A DNA stretch of 64,000 nt from DAITBA01 sp036824005 (GCA_036824005.1 DAITBA010000012.1:1-64000), one strand, 5' to 3'; positions 16,436 to 25,503 are shown, numbered from the stretch's first letter. Program-made: numbers and translations. The notes: generated by a model from the letters alone, not told the origin.

Positions 16436-17235
16436 GCGACGGCACGGGCGCCGTGCCGGGCATTGCCGTCGTCATCCCCGCCTACAACGAAGCGGCGACC
16501 ATCCGCGACATCGCCACTCGCACCCTGGTCCATGCCGATCGCGTGATCGTGGTGGACGACGGTTCCACCGACGACACTGCGCGGCAGCTTGCCGGGCTCC
16601 CGCTGACGTTGCTGCGCAACCCGCACAATATGGGCAAGGCAGCCAGCCTGTGGCGCGGCATGCAGATGGCCGTGGAGGCCGGAGCACAGGCCGTGGTGAC
16701 CCTGGACGGCGACGGCCAGCACTGCCCGGAAGACATTCCGCTGCTGCGCGCCGCCGCGCGGGCGCATCCCGGGTGCATCGTTATCGGCTCGCGCCTGCAC
16801 GAGAAGGACAAGATACCGAAGGCGCGCTATCGCGCGAATCGCTTCGCCAATTTCTGGATCGCCTGGGCGGCGGGCTATCCGATTCGCGACAGCCAGTCCG
16901 GGTTCCGGATTTACCCGGCGGCGCTGCTGCCTCGCGTCCGCGTCGGCCACGACAAGAGCGCCGGCTTCGTGTTCGAGAGCGAAATCCTTATCGAAGCCGG
17001 ACGCATGGGCGTGCGCAGCGTCGACGTGCCCATTGCGGCGATCTATGTCAGCCACGCGCGCCCGAGCCACTTTCGCCCTGTCGCGGACATCGCACTCATC
17101 GTGCGCATGGTAGCCTGGAAGCTGCTGAGCCGCGGCATGTACCTGCCGGGCCTTGTTCGCAGCCTGCGCCGTCCGGACACGGAGCGCCCGTGTCCCATCG
17201 CGGCATCGGCGTCGGAGGACGGTCGGCAAGGCTGA
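16432..17235 (+). CDS. Family 2 glycosyltransferase
   Basis: 267 aa. GT-A fold features: VVIPAYNEAATI, the nucleotide-binding VVDDGSTDDT, and the metal-binding DGDGQH (VTLDGDGQHCPEDIP). RDSQSGFRIYP and a C-terminal region with one hydrophobic stretch (VADIALIVRMVAWKLL) resemble polyprenol-phosphate-sugar type GT2 enzymes. GT2 proteins recur in APE clusters and may glycosylate the lipid or head group. It starts in the FabG stop codon (ATGA) and is the last gene of the operon. Confidence 0.88.
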   Translation: MSDGTGAVPGIAVVIPAYNEAATIRDIATRTLVHADRVIVVDDGSTDDTARQLAGLPLTLLRNPHNMGKAASLWRGMQMAVEAGAQAVVTLDGDGQHCPEDIPLLRAAARAHPGCIVIGSRLHEKDKIPKARYRANRFANFWIAWAAGYPIRDSQSGFRIYPAALLPRVRVGHDKSAGFVFESEILIEAGRMGVRSVDVPIAAIYVSHARPSHFRPVADIALIVRMVAWKLLSRGMYLPGLVRSLRRPDTERPCPIAASASEDGRQG

Positions 17236-17339
17236 CGGTCCTCCCGGTTGCGCTGCGTCAGTTTGCGCAATGTCAAATGTTTGATGCCGTCCAGCGGGGC
17301 GATGGTATACTTCGCAGCGAGCCAGCCAAGGATGCGACC

Positions 17340-17948
17340 ATGAAGTTGATCGGCACCCTCACGAGCCCCTACGTACGCAAGGCCCGCGTCGTCCTCGCTG
17401 AAAAGAAGATCGACTACGAGCTGGTGATCGACTCGCCGTGGTCGGCGGATAACAGCATCGCCACCTACAACCCGTTGGGCAAGATCCCCGTGCTGGTGCT
17501 GGATGACGAGAGCACGCTGTTCGATTCGCGCGTCATCGTCGAGTACCTCGATCATTCGACGCCGAACAACCGGCTGATTCCGCCGCCGGGACGTGAGCGC
17601 ACTCTCGTGAAACGCTGGGAGGCCCTTGCCGATGGCATTAGCGACGCGGCGGCCACTGCCTTCCTGGAAGGTAAGCGTCCCAAAGGCGAGCGCAGCCCGT
17701 CCTGGATCGAGCGTCAGCGCGGCAAGATAGCCCTCGGTGTGGAGGTCATGGCACAGGAGCTTGGCACACATGCGTGGTGTCAGGGTAACGCCTTTTCTCT
17801 CGCCGATGTCGCCGTTGGCAGCGCGCTCGGTTATCTGTTGTTTCGCTTTCCCGACATCGACTGGCGCAAGCAGCATCCGAATCTCGCCCAGCTCTATGAC
17901 AAGCTGATGAAGCGATCCTCGTTCGCCGAGACCGTGCCGCAGGGCTGA
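17340..17948 (+). CDS. Glutathione S-transferase family protein (SspA/YfcG-like)
   Basis: 202 aa from ATG 17340. The N-terminal thioredoxin-like domain reads MKLIGTLTSPYVRKARVVL, with the cis-Pro motif GKIPVLVLDD and the glutathione-binding DSRVIVEYLD. The C-terminal helical domain contains FSLADVAVGSALGYL. The active residue near Ser9 rather than Cys suggests a transferase-type rather than glutaredoxin-type member. Substrate unknown. It follows the glycosyltransferase after a 104-base gap and probably has its own promoter. Confidence 0.9.
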   Translation: MKLIGTLTSPYVRKARVVLAEKKIDYELVIDSPWSADNSIATYNPLGKIPVLVLDDESTLFDSRVIVEYLDHSTPNNRLIPPPGRERTLVKRWEALADGISDAAATAFLEGKRPKGERSPSWIERQRGKIALGVEVMAQELGTHAWCQGNAFSLADVAVGSALGYLLFRFPDIDWRKQHPNLAQLYDKLMKRSSFAETVPQG

Positions 17949-17995
17949 CGGAGCGCCGCGACTCGCATTGCCGGCACCGCGCCACGCAAGGTGTC

Positions 17996-19018
17996 ATGCC
18001 CGCCAATCTGTCCCCCGAGTACAAGGCTGCGGAGGCCGCCTTCCGCAAGGCGCGTGAGCCGCGCGAGCGGCTCGAATGGCTGCGCGAGATGCTACGCGTC
18101 ATCCCGAAACACAAAGGCACGGATCATCTGCAGGCGGACATCAAGCGGCGGATCAAGGAACTCGCCGAGGAATTGGAAGGTCCGCGCAGGGGCGGCGCGC
18201 GCAGCGGCCCGGCAGTGGTCGTGCGTCCCGAAGGCGCGGCGCAACTGGCGCTGATCGGGTCGCCCAACGTCGGCAAGTCTGCACTGCACGCACGCCTGAC
18301 CGCCTCCGGCGCCCATGTTGCACCCTACCCCTTCACGACGCAGTACCCGCAGCCGGGGATGATGCCGCACGAGGACATCCACTTCCAGCTTGTCGATCTG
18401 CCGCCGGTGTCGCCGGAGCATCCTGTGCCCTGGCTGGCGAGCACCCTGCAGAGCACCGATGCCTGCCTGCTGGTGGTGGATCTCGCCGATGCAGATTGCG
18501 TCGAACAGAATGCCGCGGTGTTGCGCCTGCTGCGCGACAAGCACGTCACCTTGAGCGAGCGCTGGCCCGTCGCCGGCGAGGCCGACGCGAAAGCCACGAA
18601 TGACGCCGACCCTTTTGCGCTGTGCCTTCCGACGCTGCTCCTCGCGAACAAGTCCGATCAGCTTGGCGATGCGCAGACGGAGCTGCGGACTTTTTTGGAT
18701 CTCAGCGGCGTTTCGTTACCGGCGTTCGCCGTCTCGGCGGTCACCGGCCACGGGCTGGGCGAGATCGGCCCATGGCTGTTCGCCCGGCTGGGCGTGGTGC
18801 GTGTCTATACGAAGACGCCGGGCCATGCAGCCGAGCGTGAGCACCCCTTCACGCTACGTCGCGGCCAGACCATCGGGGACGTGGCGCGGCTAGTGCACAA
18901 GGATATCGCGCAGACGCTGCGCTACGCCCGCGTTTGGGGCAAGTCCGGCTTCGACGGCCAGCACGTAGGTCGCGAGCACCCCGTCGCCGATGGCGATGTC
19001 GTAGAACTGCATGTCTGA
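17996..19018 (+). CDS. DRG-family GTPase with C-terminal TGS domain
   Basis: 340 aa. An N-terminal helical region (residues 1-75) precedes the G domain: G1 is GSPNVGKSALHARLT, G2 lies in PYPFTTQYP, G4 is LLLANKSDQ, and a TGS domain closes the protein (AEREHPFTLRRGQTIGDVARLVHKDI to VADGDVVELHV). G3 reads VDLPPVSPE, lacking the usual DxxG glycine. Relatives of eukaryotic and archaeal DRG proteins occur sporadically in bacteria and are thought to act with ribosomes or RNA. Function here is not established. Confidence 0.85.
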   Translation: MPANLSPEYKAAEAAFRKAREPRERLEWLREMLRVIPKHKGTDHLQADIKRRIKELAEELEGPRRGGARSGPAVVVRPEGAAQLALIGSPNVGKSALHARLTASGAHVAPYPFTTQYPQPGMMPHEDIHFQLVDLPPVSPEHPVPWLASTLQSTDACLLVVDLADADCVEQNAAVLRLLRDKHVTLSERWPVAGEADAKATNDADPFALCLPTLLLANKSDQLGDAQTELRTFLDLSGVSLPAFAVSAVTGHGLGEIGPWLFARLGVVRVYTKTPGHAAEREHPFTLRRGQTIGDVARLVHKDIAQTLRYARVWGKSGFDGQHVGREHPVADGDVVELHV

Positions 19019-19221
19019 TCGGCGGGGGATCAATCGCGGACGAGGGTCCGTGAGCAGGCGACGCGAATCCCAGCAACATCCTCGATGGGTAGCGTCGTGC
19101 CGATCTCGCGACCGGCACCAACGGCGACCGCCCAGCCTGGCTTACGCAGAAGCGTAGCCATGACCGCTGCCACTTTCGGCGCGGCGGGCGTAGGAGTTGT
19201 AATCGACGCAGATCGATTCGC

Positions 19222-20382
19222 TCATGCCAGCGCCTGATTCAGATCGGCGATCAGATCGGCGGGATCCTCCAAGCCAACGGACAATCGCAGCATCGCATCA
19301 GAGATGCCCCGACGCGTGCGCTCCTCGGACGTCAGGCCGTGGTGAGTGGTTGTGCACGGCTGGGTGACGAGACTCTCGACGCCTCCGAGACTCGGCGCCA
19401 GCGCAAACAGCGTCAGCTTGTCCGCAACGCGGGTAGCGTCATCGCCGCTGCCTTTGATCTCGATCGTGACCATGCCGCCGAAGCCGCTCATCTGCTTCTT
19501 CGCCAGCACATGGCCGGGGAAATCCGGCAGGCCGGGATAGAGCACGCGGCTAATCCTGGGATGCTTCGCCATCGCCTCTGCGATGGATTGGGCGGCAGCG
19601 TTCTGGGCACGTACGCGCACCGGCAGGCTGCGAATGCTGCGCGCCAGCTGGCTGGCGATTTCCGGCGCAATGGCTGTGCCGAGGTTCTTGCGCCAGTTCC
19701 ACACCGGCAGCAACAACTCGCGCGCGCCCATCAGCGTGCCGGCCGTGACATCGGAGTGTCCGCCGAGATACTTAGTGCAGGAATGGACGACGAAGTCGGC
19801 ACCCAGGGCCAGCGGATTCTGGTTGACCGGCGAGGCAAAGGTGTTGTCCACCGCCACAAGGGCGCCATGGGCATGGGCGATCTCGGCGATGGCGGGAATA
19901 TCGAAAATCTCCAGCGTTGGATTGGTCGGTGTCTCGAGGAACACGAGGCCGCCGCCTTGGGACAGCAGCTCACCGAGCCGCGAGAGTTCATGGCCGAGCA
20001 GAAAATGGCCGGGGATGCCGAGCAGAGGCAGCTGCGAGGATATGAGCTCCAGCGTCCCGCCATAGGCGTCGCCCAGGCAGATGATGCCTTTGCGGCCATG
20101 GGTCAGGAACAGCGCCGCCTCGGCGGCCATGCCCGAACAGAACGCCCACGCCATTTCCGCAGCCTCGAGGCCGGCCAGTTTCTGCTCGATGCTGGCGATG
20201 GTCGGGTTGAGGCCGTAGCGCGTGTACAGGCTGCCGGGCTTGCGGCCGTCGACGACATCGAGCAACTCGGCCGTCGAGGCAAATTTGAACGTCGTGGTCG
20301 TATAAATCGGGGTGTGGGGAGATCCGTGCGGATCGTCGATTTCTCCGGCGTGGATGCAGCGCGTGGCAAGTCCGTCTTTCAT
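19222..20382 (-). CDS. Trans-sulfuration family PLP enzyme (cystathionine synthase/lyase type)
   Basis: 386 aa, typical of the Cys/Met metabolism family. The PLP lysine lies in HSCTKYLGGHSDVTAG, the upstream Asp in VAVDNTFASPV, and the family signature SLGGVESLVTQPCTTTHHGL near the C-terminus is intact. It could be cystathionine gamma-synthase, beta- or gamma-lyase, or methionine gamma-lyase; sequence alone does not settle this. It lies 13 bp downstream of the TlpA-like gene on the same strand. Confidence 0.93.
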   Translation of the reverse strand: MKDGLATRCIHAGEIDDPHGSPHTPIYTTTTFKFASTAELLDVVDGRKPGSLYTRYGLNPTIASIEQKLAGLEAAEMAWAFCSGMAAEAALFLTHGRKGIICLGDAYGGTLELISSQLPLLGIPGHFLLGHELSRLGELLSQGGGLVFLETPTNPTLEIFDIPAIAEIAHAHGALVAVDNTFASPVNQNPLALGADFVVHSCTKYLGGHSDVTAGTLMGARELLLPVWNWRKNLGTAIAPEIASQLARSIRSLPVRVRAQNAAAQSIAEAMAKHPRISRVLYPGLPDFPGHVLAKKQMSGFGGMVTIEIKGSGDDATRVADKLTLFALAPSLGGVESLVTQPCTTTHHGLTSEERTRRGISDAMLRLSVGLEDPADLIADLNQALA

Positions 20383-20395
20383 TGCGTTCGCCTCC

Positions 20396-20923
20396 TCATG
20401 GTGTCAGCAGTTGTCTGATGGTGGCGACGATGTCGGCGTCGTCGAATTCTCGCCCGCCGGTGGCACGGTAGGCCAACCGCCCGCGACGATCCACCAGGAA
20501 TGTCGTGGGGAGCCCGCGCACCGACCAGGCGCCCATGGTCTTCGAGTCCCTATCGAACACGACCGGGAAATCGGTGATGCCGCTAAACGAGAATACCGAC
20601 TCGGGATCTTCGCCGACATTGACCGCAATTACCTCGAACTCGTTTGGCTTGAACACCTTGCGAACCCGTGCGAGAGATGGGAACTCCTTCCGGCAGGGTG
20701 GGCACCAGGTTGCCCAGAAGTTAACGAGGACGACACGCCCGTTGAACTGTGCCAAATCGATGACATTGTTGTCCGCATCCATGAGGCGCAAGGTGGGCGC
20801 CGGCGGCGCGGCTGGCATCGTCGACATGCCTTTGCCCTGCGCCAACGCGTAGGGGAAGACCGCCAGCAAGCCGACCCCCGTCATCAGATCGGCGATGAAT
20901 TGGCGTCGTTCAATCACGGGCAC
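20396..20923 (-). CDS. TlpA-family periplasmic thiol:disulfide oxidoreductase
   Basis: 175 aa. A signal peptide or anchor (MPVIERRQFIADLMTGVGLLAVFPYALAQ, split here for reading as a charged start and hydrophobic core) precedes a thioredoxin domain with the redox motif WCPPC (73-77) inside VNFWATWCPPCRKEFPSL. The cis-Pro loop RGLPTTFLVDRRG is present. It should reduce or relay electrons to periplasmic cysteines. It overlaps the secreted protein gene at 20910 by 14 bp, so the two are likely co-expressed. Confidence 0.92.
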   Translation of the reverse strand: MPVIERRQFIADLMTGVGLLAVFPYALAQGKGMSTMPAAPPAPTLRLMDADNNVIDLAQFNGRVVLVNFWATWCPPCRKEFPSLARVRKVFKPNEFEVIAVNVGEDPESVFSFSGITDFPVVFDRDSKTMGAWSVRGLPTTFLVDRRGRLAYRATGGREFDDADIVATIRQLLTP

Positions 20924-21515
20924 ACTCCAATTTGTCGAGAACGATCTCGTGCTCCGCGTGGTTGGCCCGGTAGCGGACAGTAAGTCGGAATGGCGCCGAG
21001 GGTACGGTTTCCAACGTCATCATACCCATGATCCAGTCACCGGGTTCGAACGTGTTTTCCGACTGGAACTGCGCCCAGCGGAAGGCGATACGGGCCGGTT
21101 GTGAGACGCCGGATTTGTCCCAGTCTGCATCCCACGCTTCGGGTTGGGCGATGCCGACTTTCGCCCCATCAGCTCCCACGGCGTACCAGTCGATAAGCCG
21201 AGTCGTGATGACCGCGTTGCCAGCGTTCTGCACGCCGACAGAGAAACCGCACGCCAAGGCATAGGGGCGGATCATCGCGGCCGAAAATCCTCTCGCCTCA
21301 TAGAAGGCTTCGCGCGAATGCCTACCCAATGCGCTGGCCATCAACGCGATGCCGTTGCGTTCGACGCGATGCTGCCACGCCACATCCCCTTCCTCAGTAA
21401 GGGCATACCCAGACGAACTTAGCGCGATACCCAACGTCAGCAGGAGGACCGCGTAACGAAGGTGGTTCGAGCGTTGTGTGGAGCTGGCAACTCTCAGCAT
21501 GGAAGGAAACAGCAA
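20910..21515 (-). CDS. Secreted protein of unknown function upstream of TlpA
   Basis: 201 aa. A signal peptide is visible (LRYAVLLLTLGIALSSSGYA, cleavage after ALT or YA). The mature part has a beta-sandwich look (VGVQNAGNAVITTRLIDWY, FRLTVRYRANHAEHEIVLDKLEC) and two Cys residues. I do not recognise the family. The 14-bp overlap with the TlpA-like gene suggests a shared periplasmic job, for example a substrate of the oxidoreductase. Confidence 0.7.
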   Translation of the reverse strand: MLFPSMLRVASSTQRSNHLRYAVLLLTLGIALSSSGYALTEEGDVAWQHRVERNGIALMASALGRHSREAFYEARGFSAAMIRPYALACGFSVGVQNAGNAVITTRLIDWYAVGADGAKVGIAQPEAWDADWDKSGVSQPARIAFRWAQFQSENTFEPGDWIMGMMTLETVPSAPFRLTVRYRANHAEHEIVLDKLECARD

Positions 21516-21871
21516 GAGATGAACTTTCGCTGTCGCCGAACTGCAGCGACACTGGTTTCGCGCAAGAACCCGAGCAGCGAAACGCCCGCGCCGCGTTCAA
21601 CTGCCCACAGCACCGGACCGTGACGCAGGTTTGAAAAGCTACTGTACCGTTCGTGCCAATCCTCGGCGACCGTCGCTACGATGGCGTCACTGCCGATCGG
21701 GGGAGCGGCAGGTGAACCGGTGATCGGCATCGCCACGACGCGGCTTTCTGGGGGCTGAACGGGCTGCTCACGCCAGTCCGTATCCATGCGAATGGTGCGA
21801 CGACTAAACACGCATTCGAGGTGCAAACGCGCGTTGTTCCCTGAAAAATCACGAAACGTGAGCTCGGACAC
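21494..21871 (-). CDS. Doubtful hypothetical protein
   Basis: 125 codons from a GTG at 21871, overlapping the secreted protein gene by 22 bp. The translation (SELTFRDFSGNNARLHLECV start; RHGPVLWAVERGAGVSLLGF near the end) has a reasonable amino-acid mix but matches no family I know, and there is no ribosome site before the start. It may be spurious. Confidence 0.25.
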   Translation of the reverse strand: MSELTFRDFSGNNARLHLECVFSRRTIRMDTDWREQPVQPPESRVVAMPITGSPAAPPIGSDAIVATVAEDWHERYSSFSNLRHGPVLWAVERGAGVSLLGFLRETSVAAVRRQRKFISCCFLPC

Positions 21872-22267
21872 GAACGGCTTTGAATGTCGTACGAATCAAC
21901 CCCGATCAGTCTACCAGTCATCGCCGGGTCTTCCGGATCATTTTGGCGGATGAGGGCAAGACCGGACCTGGAATTCGAACAACTAGGAATACTTGGCCCG
22001 ATCTCCGGATCGGTTTTTGACTCCGCCCGACTCCAAGAAATCGATCGCACACGTCGCCCCCGGCATACGTCGAACGAAGGTGACGGGCACTCCTTTGGGC
22101 GTCCTCGGAGATGGTTTGAAGCGCGGACGGGTTAAGCGACTGGAGTTTTTCCGGTACAGTTCGAACATCGGCATTTGCGCGGGCTCGACTGTGTCATCCG
22201 GAGCCGAGGCACTTCATGGGATTCGACCCCCGTGTCGGGGTCCGTCACTTCAGGCAGGAGAGGGATC
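21872..22267. other. Intergenic region upstream of bacteriohemerythrin
   Basis: 396 bases with lower GC than the neighbours and no convincing gene. It contains a terminator-like hairpin CCGAT (21998-22002) / ATCGG (22009-22013) followed by five T, oriented for plus-strand transcription although no plus-strand gene precedes it. Close to the hemerythrin gene is a short hairpin GACCCC / GGGGTC. It may be degraded DNA plus the hemerythrin leader. Confidence 0.4.
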
Positions 22268-22669
22268 GTGAGAGATTTGGTTTGGGGCGAGATACTCAGT
22301 GTCGGGGTCGGCGAGATCGACGACGACCACCGCAAACTGCTGCAGATTTTCAACATACTCAACCAAGCCGTGATGAAAGGAGAAACCCGGGACTACCTCG
22401 CCGCGACAATGGACGAGCTGATCAACTGCACGGTCTGGCACTTCAGCCACGAGGAGCGATTGATGCTGAAGTATCGCTACGCGCAAATCGAAGAACACAA
22501 AGCGGAGCACCGTGACCTGATCAGCAGCGCGAGGGAACTGCAGCAGAAACTCCTGCAGTCAGACCAGCCCATGGCAGAGGAACACATCGAATTTCTGGAG
22601 CGCTGGTTAACCGAACATATCCTCACCACCGATTTGCGGTTGGGTTCCTATCTTGCTCAAGTAATGTGA
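22268..22669 (+). CDS. Bacteriohemerythrin
   Basis: 133 aa from GTG 22268, chosen because AGGAG (22256-22260) sits 7 bases upstream and the protein then starts MRDLVWGEILSVGVGEID as in the family. All diiron ligands are present: His21, His58, Glu62, His77, His81, His117 and Asp122. This single-domain, cytosolic oxygen-binding protein may store, sense or deliver O2 in microaerobic conditions. It stands alone between unrelated genes. Confidence 0.95.
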   Translation: MRDLVWGEILSVGVGEIDDDHRKLLQIFNILNQAVMKGETRDYLAATMDELINCTVWHFSHEERLMLKYRYAQIEEHKAEHRDLISSARELQQKLLQSDQPMAEEHIEFLERWLTEHILTTDLRLGSYLAQVM

Positions 22670-22721
22670 GCGCCGCCGAAGCCGAGCAAGCCGCCGGCAC
22701 GCGATGGTTGGCGCCATCACC

Positions 22722-23942
22722 TTACGTCATGATGCCCGGGTCTTGAGTGACGCGTATGCCGGCCTCGCGCAGCGCCAAGAGTACGCGGTCGCGGTGCTCG
22801 GGATCGGCGATCTCCAGGGTGCACACGACCCGCACGGCAGACACGTCGGGGCCGGCAAAGACGCGATCATGGGCGATATCGAGCACATTGGCACCGGTGC
22901 CCGCGATCAGGCTCGCCAGTCCTGCCAGGCCGCCGGGTCGGTCGGTGATCACGGCGGTGAACCGACAGATCCGCCCGTCATGAACCAGCCCGATCTCGAT
23001 TACCCGCCCGAGGATGTTGGGATCGATGTTGCCGCCGGAGAGCACGAGCGCCACGCGCCTGCCTTTGAGCTGCGGCAGTTTCGTCGCCAGGAAGGCGGCT
23101 AGCGGCGCGGCGCCCGCGCCTTCGACGACGCTCTTCTCCAGCTCGATCAGGCGCAGGATGGCAATGGCCAGGGCCGCTTCGTCCACCGTCACGACGCCGT
23201 CGACCCGTTCGCGCGCCAGGGCGAAGGCGTGCGGCCCGACTCGCGCCACCGCCAGGCCGTCGGCGAGCGTGGCCCGCACCTCAACATCCATGGGCTGTCC
23301 AGCCGCCAGCGCAGCAGCATAGCAGGCGGCGTGCTCCGGTTCGACGCCGATCACTTGCACATCCGGCCGCCGCGCCTTCACGGCGCAGGCCATGCCGGCG
23401 ATCAGCCCGCCGCCGCCGATGGGCACGACGATGGCATCGACGGCCGGCGTCTGCTCCAGGATCTCCAGCGCCACCGTCCCCTGCCCGGCGATGATCTCCG
23501 CGTCGTCGTAGCCATGGACATAAGTCAGCCCCTGATGCCGGGCAAGTTCCTCGGCGTGGGCACGCGCCTGGGCCAGGTTGTCGCCATGCAGGATGACGTT
23601 CGCCCCCAGTTTGCGGCAGGTGGCGACCTTGATCAGCGGCGCGAAACGCGGCATGACCACCGTCACCGGTATGCCCAGCAGGCCGCCATGGTAGGCCATG
23701 CCCAGAGCATGGTTGCCGGCGGACGCCGAGATGGCGCCGCGGCGTTGTTGCTCCGGCGCCAGCAGCAGCAGGGCGTTGCGCGCGCCGCGCTCCTTGAAGC
23801 TGCCGGTGCGCTGCAGGTATTCGAGCTTGCAATAGATGTGCGCGCCACACAGCTCCGACAGCGGAATGGACTCGACGCACGGGCTCTCGTAGATACCGCC
23901 GGCGATGCGCTCACGCGCGTCAAGAATGTCTTCCAGGGTCAC
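22722..23942 (-). CDS. Threonine ammonia-lyase with C-terminal ACT domain
   Basis: 406 aa from a GTG at 23942 (start MTLEDILDARERI); an ATG at 23984 would add 14 residues of poor similarity. PLP fold: the Lys motif RTGSFKERGARNAL, the glycine loop PIGGGGLIAG and SASAGNHALG. The last 80 residues (FTAVITDRPGGLAGLASLIAGTG) form an ACT domain, as in shorter threonine deaminases. It converts threonine to 2-oxobutyrate. Serine as an additional substrate is possible. Confidence 0.93.
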   Translation of the reverse strand: MTLEDILDARERIAGGIYESPCVESIPLSELCGAHIYCKLEYLQRTGSFKERGARNALLLLAPEQQRRGAISASAGNHALGMAYHGGLLGIPVTVVMPRFAPLIKVATCRKLGANVILHGDNLAQARAHAEELARHQGLTYVHGYDDAEIIAGQGTVALEILEQTPAVDAIVVPIGGGGLIAGMACAVKARRPDVQVIGVEPEHAACYAAALAAGQPMDVEVRATLADGLAVARVGPHAFALARERVDGVVTVDEAALAIAILRLIELEKSVVEGAGAAPLAAFLATKLPQLKGRRVALVLSGGNIDPNILGRVIEIGLVHDGRICRFTAVITDRPGGLAGLASLIAGTGANVLDIAHDRVFAGPDVSAVRVVCTLEIADPEHRDRVLLALREAGIRVTQDPGIMT

Positions 23943-24009
23943 AGGCACGGTGCGCCTCCCGAATCGGCTACCAGTTTCAATCATAGCGAATCGACACGCA
24001 ATTTCGCGC

Positions 24010-25503
24010 TTAGGGGAAGACGAAGTAACGCTCGACCAGATCCGCGTCGTCGAAGTGACGCCTTCCGACGAAGGCGGTGGCGTGCCGTCCCCATTGCCGC
24101 ATGGCGCCGGGATCGCGTACACCCATGGGCCAGAAGAAGAAACGCTCCCCCCGGCTCGTACCGGCAACGATGCCGTCGGGCCCGAACAGGCTGCGCCGCC
24201 CGCCCTCGGGGCGGGGCAGCGACCGCAGTTCGTCGTCGGCCGCCATGACGTAGCCCCGCCGCTCGCCCGTTGCCGGCGATTCAATGGTGATACGCCGGAT
24301 ATAGTGGGTGCGTGCGGCGATATGGACGGTGAGCTGCTCGCCCGGCGCCACGGCCGGCAGACGCTGGGGCGCGAACGCGACTTCCTCAAGCGTGGCCGGC
24401 TGCGCCAGCAGCTCGGCGCGTGCGGTCGGGAAGAACAGGTGATAGCAGTCGCAGTTGTGGATGGTGTCATAGACCAGCGGCAGCCCGTCGCGCGACAGCG
24501 TGACGCGCCAGATCAGCCCGTCGAGATGCCCGCCGAGCAGATCGATCCCCGGCTCGCGCGGCCGCGACGGAAACCAGACGGCGTATACAAGTTGGAGCAG
24601 CGTCGTCCCCCGATAGCGCGTATGCGCCACACGCGAAAAGACCGTCGGCCGCGCCGTGTCTACCTCGATGCGACCACCCTGTCCCCAAGTGGGCGCGCCG
24701 ATACGGTCGTGCTCATCCATTTCGTCCACCTCGAACGCGGGAGCGTAGGCAACGAGTAGCCGCTGCAGTGTCGCCGCGTGCGGCAGGGGCATGCCAAGCG
24801 GGTCGTCGTGTGCGCCCTGGAACGGCGGCTGCGCGTCGGCTGCGTCGACGCGCGCCATGTTGGCCGGCTCGTAGCGCACCCGCCGACCGGCGACGGGCAG
24901 ATGCTCGAACGGCTGCGCAAAAATCTTCGTCGTCCGCCGCTGCCAGGCCGACACGCCGGCGGAGAACGGCAGCATGGTCAGGGGATAGACACCGACGACG
25001 CGTTGCCACAATTCGTAGTCGTCGGGAACGCGGGCCCGGCTGCGCATCAGTTGCCGTGTCGCCGGATCGGCTAGATCGGCCTCGCGCAGCTTCGTCGCGC
25101 ACGCCCGCAGTTCCTTCAGCGGGAACCGCTCCGACGCCTGCGGGCCCAGGTTCGCCAGCTCGTAGGCCCGCGCCGTCCGGTCCAGCGCGGCGAGACTTTC
25201 CACCCAGGAGTGGAATGCCTCGTCATGCAGGTCGTCGCGCGCGATAGCCGCCAGCGTGCGGTTGACGCGCAGGTACCGAAAGCCTTCGACGCGTGCATCC
25301 TGTGCATCCCCGACGCCGGCGCCGGCAACCGCGGCATCGGCGGCAGCATAGAGCTGCTCGCAGCGCGCCAATTCGTGGGCGTCGCGCGGCGGCACGGTTC
25401 GCTCGCCTGCCGGCAGCGCGGCGCAGCCCGCCACGAGCAGGGCCAGGACGAGCACCTTCGCGAGTTCGAGGACGGGCGGGCGCATGCCAAGCATGGCGCT
25501 CAC
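24010..25503 (-). CDS. Uncharacterised lipoprotein, about 500 aa
   Basis: 497 aa. The signal peptide ends in the lipobox LLVAGC (Cys27), so the mature protein is probably lipid-anchored. No family is recognised. Notable segments are WVESLAALDRTARAYELANLGP, HTRYRGTTLLQLVYAVWFPSRP and NCDCYHLFFPTARAELL, suggesting a globular enzyme-like domain in the C-terminal half. The start codon overlaps the M28 peptidase stop by 4 bp (ATGA), so the pair is translationally coupled. Confidence 0.8.
   Translation of the reverse strand: MSAMLGMRPPVLELAKVLVLALLVAGCAALPAGERTVPPRDAHELARCEQLYAAADAAVAGAGVGDAQDARVEGFRYLRVNRTLAAIARDDLHDEAFHSWVESLAALDRTARAYELANLGPQASERFPLKELRACATKLREADLADPATRQLMRSRARVPDDYELWQRVVGVYPLTMLPFSAGVSAWQRRTTKIFAQPFEHLPVAGRRVRYEPANMARVDAADAQPPFQGAHDDPLGMPLPHAATLQRLLVAYAPAFEVDEMDEHDRIGAPTWGQGGRIEVDTARPTVFSRVAHTRYRGTTLLQLVYAVWFPSRPREPGIDLLGGHLDGLIWRVTLSRDGLPLVYDTIHNCDCYHLFFPTARAELLAQPATLEEVAFAPQRLPAVAPGEQLTVHIAARTHYIRRITIESPATGERRGYVMAADDELRSLPRPEGGRRSLFGPDGIVAGTSRGERFFFWPMGVRDPGAMRQWGRHATAFVGRRHFDDADLVERYFVFP

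Noticed and set aside
19030..19161. 43-codon frame on the minus strand between the GTPase and PLP-enzyme genes
   Set aside because: MATLLRKPGWAVAVGAGREI start, but no ribosome site, no family and no partner; too weak to call.
21998..22018. Terminator-like hairpin with T5 on the plus strand
   Set aside because: It fits an intrinsic terminator in shape, but no plus-strand gene lies upstream to be terminated, so I did not list it as a functional terminator.
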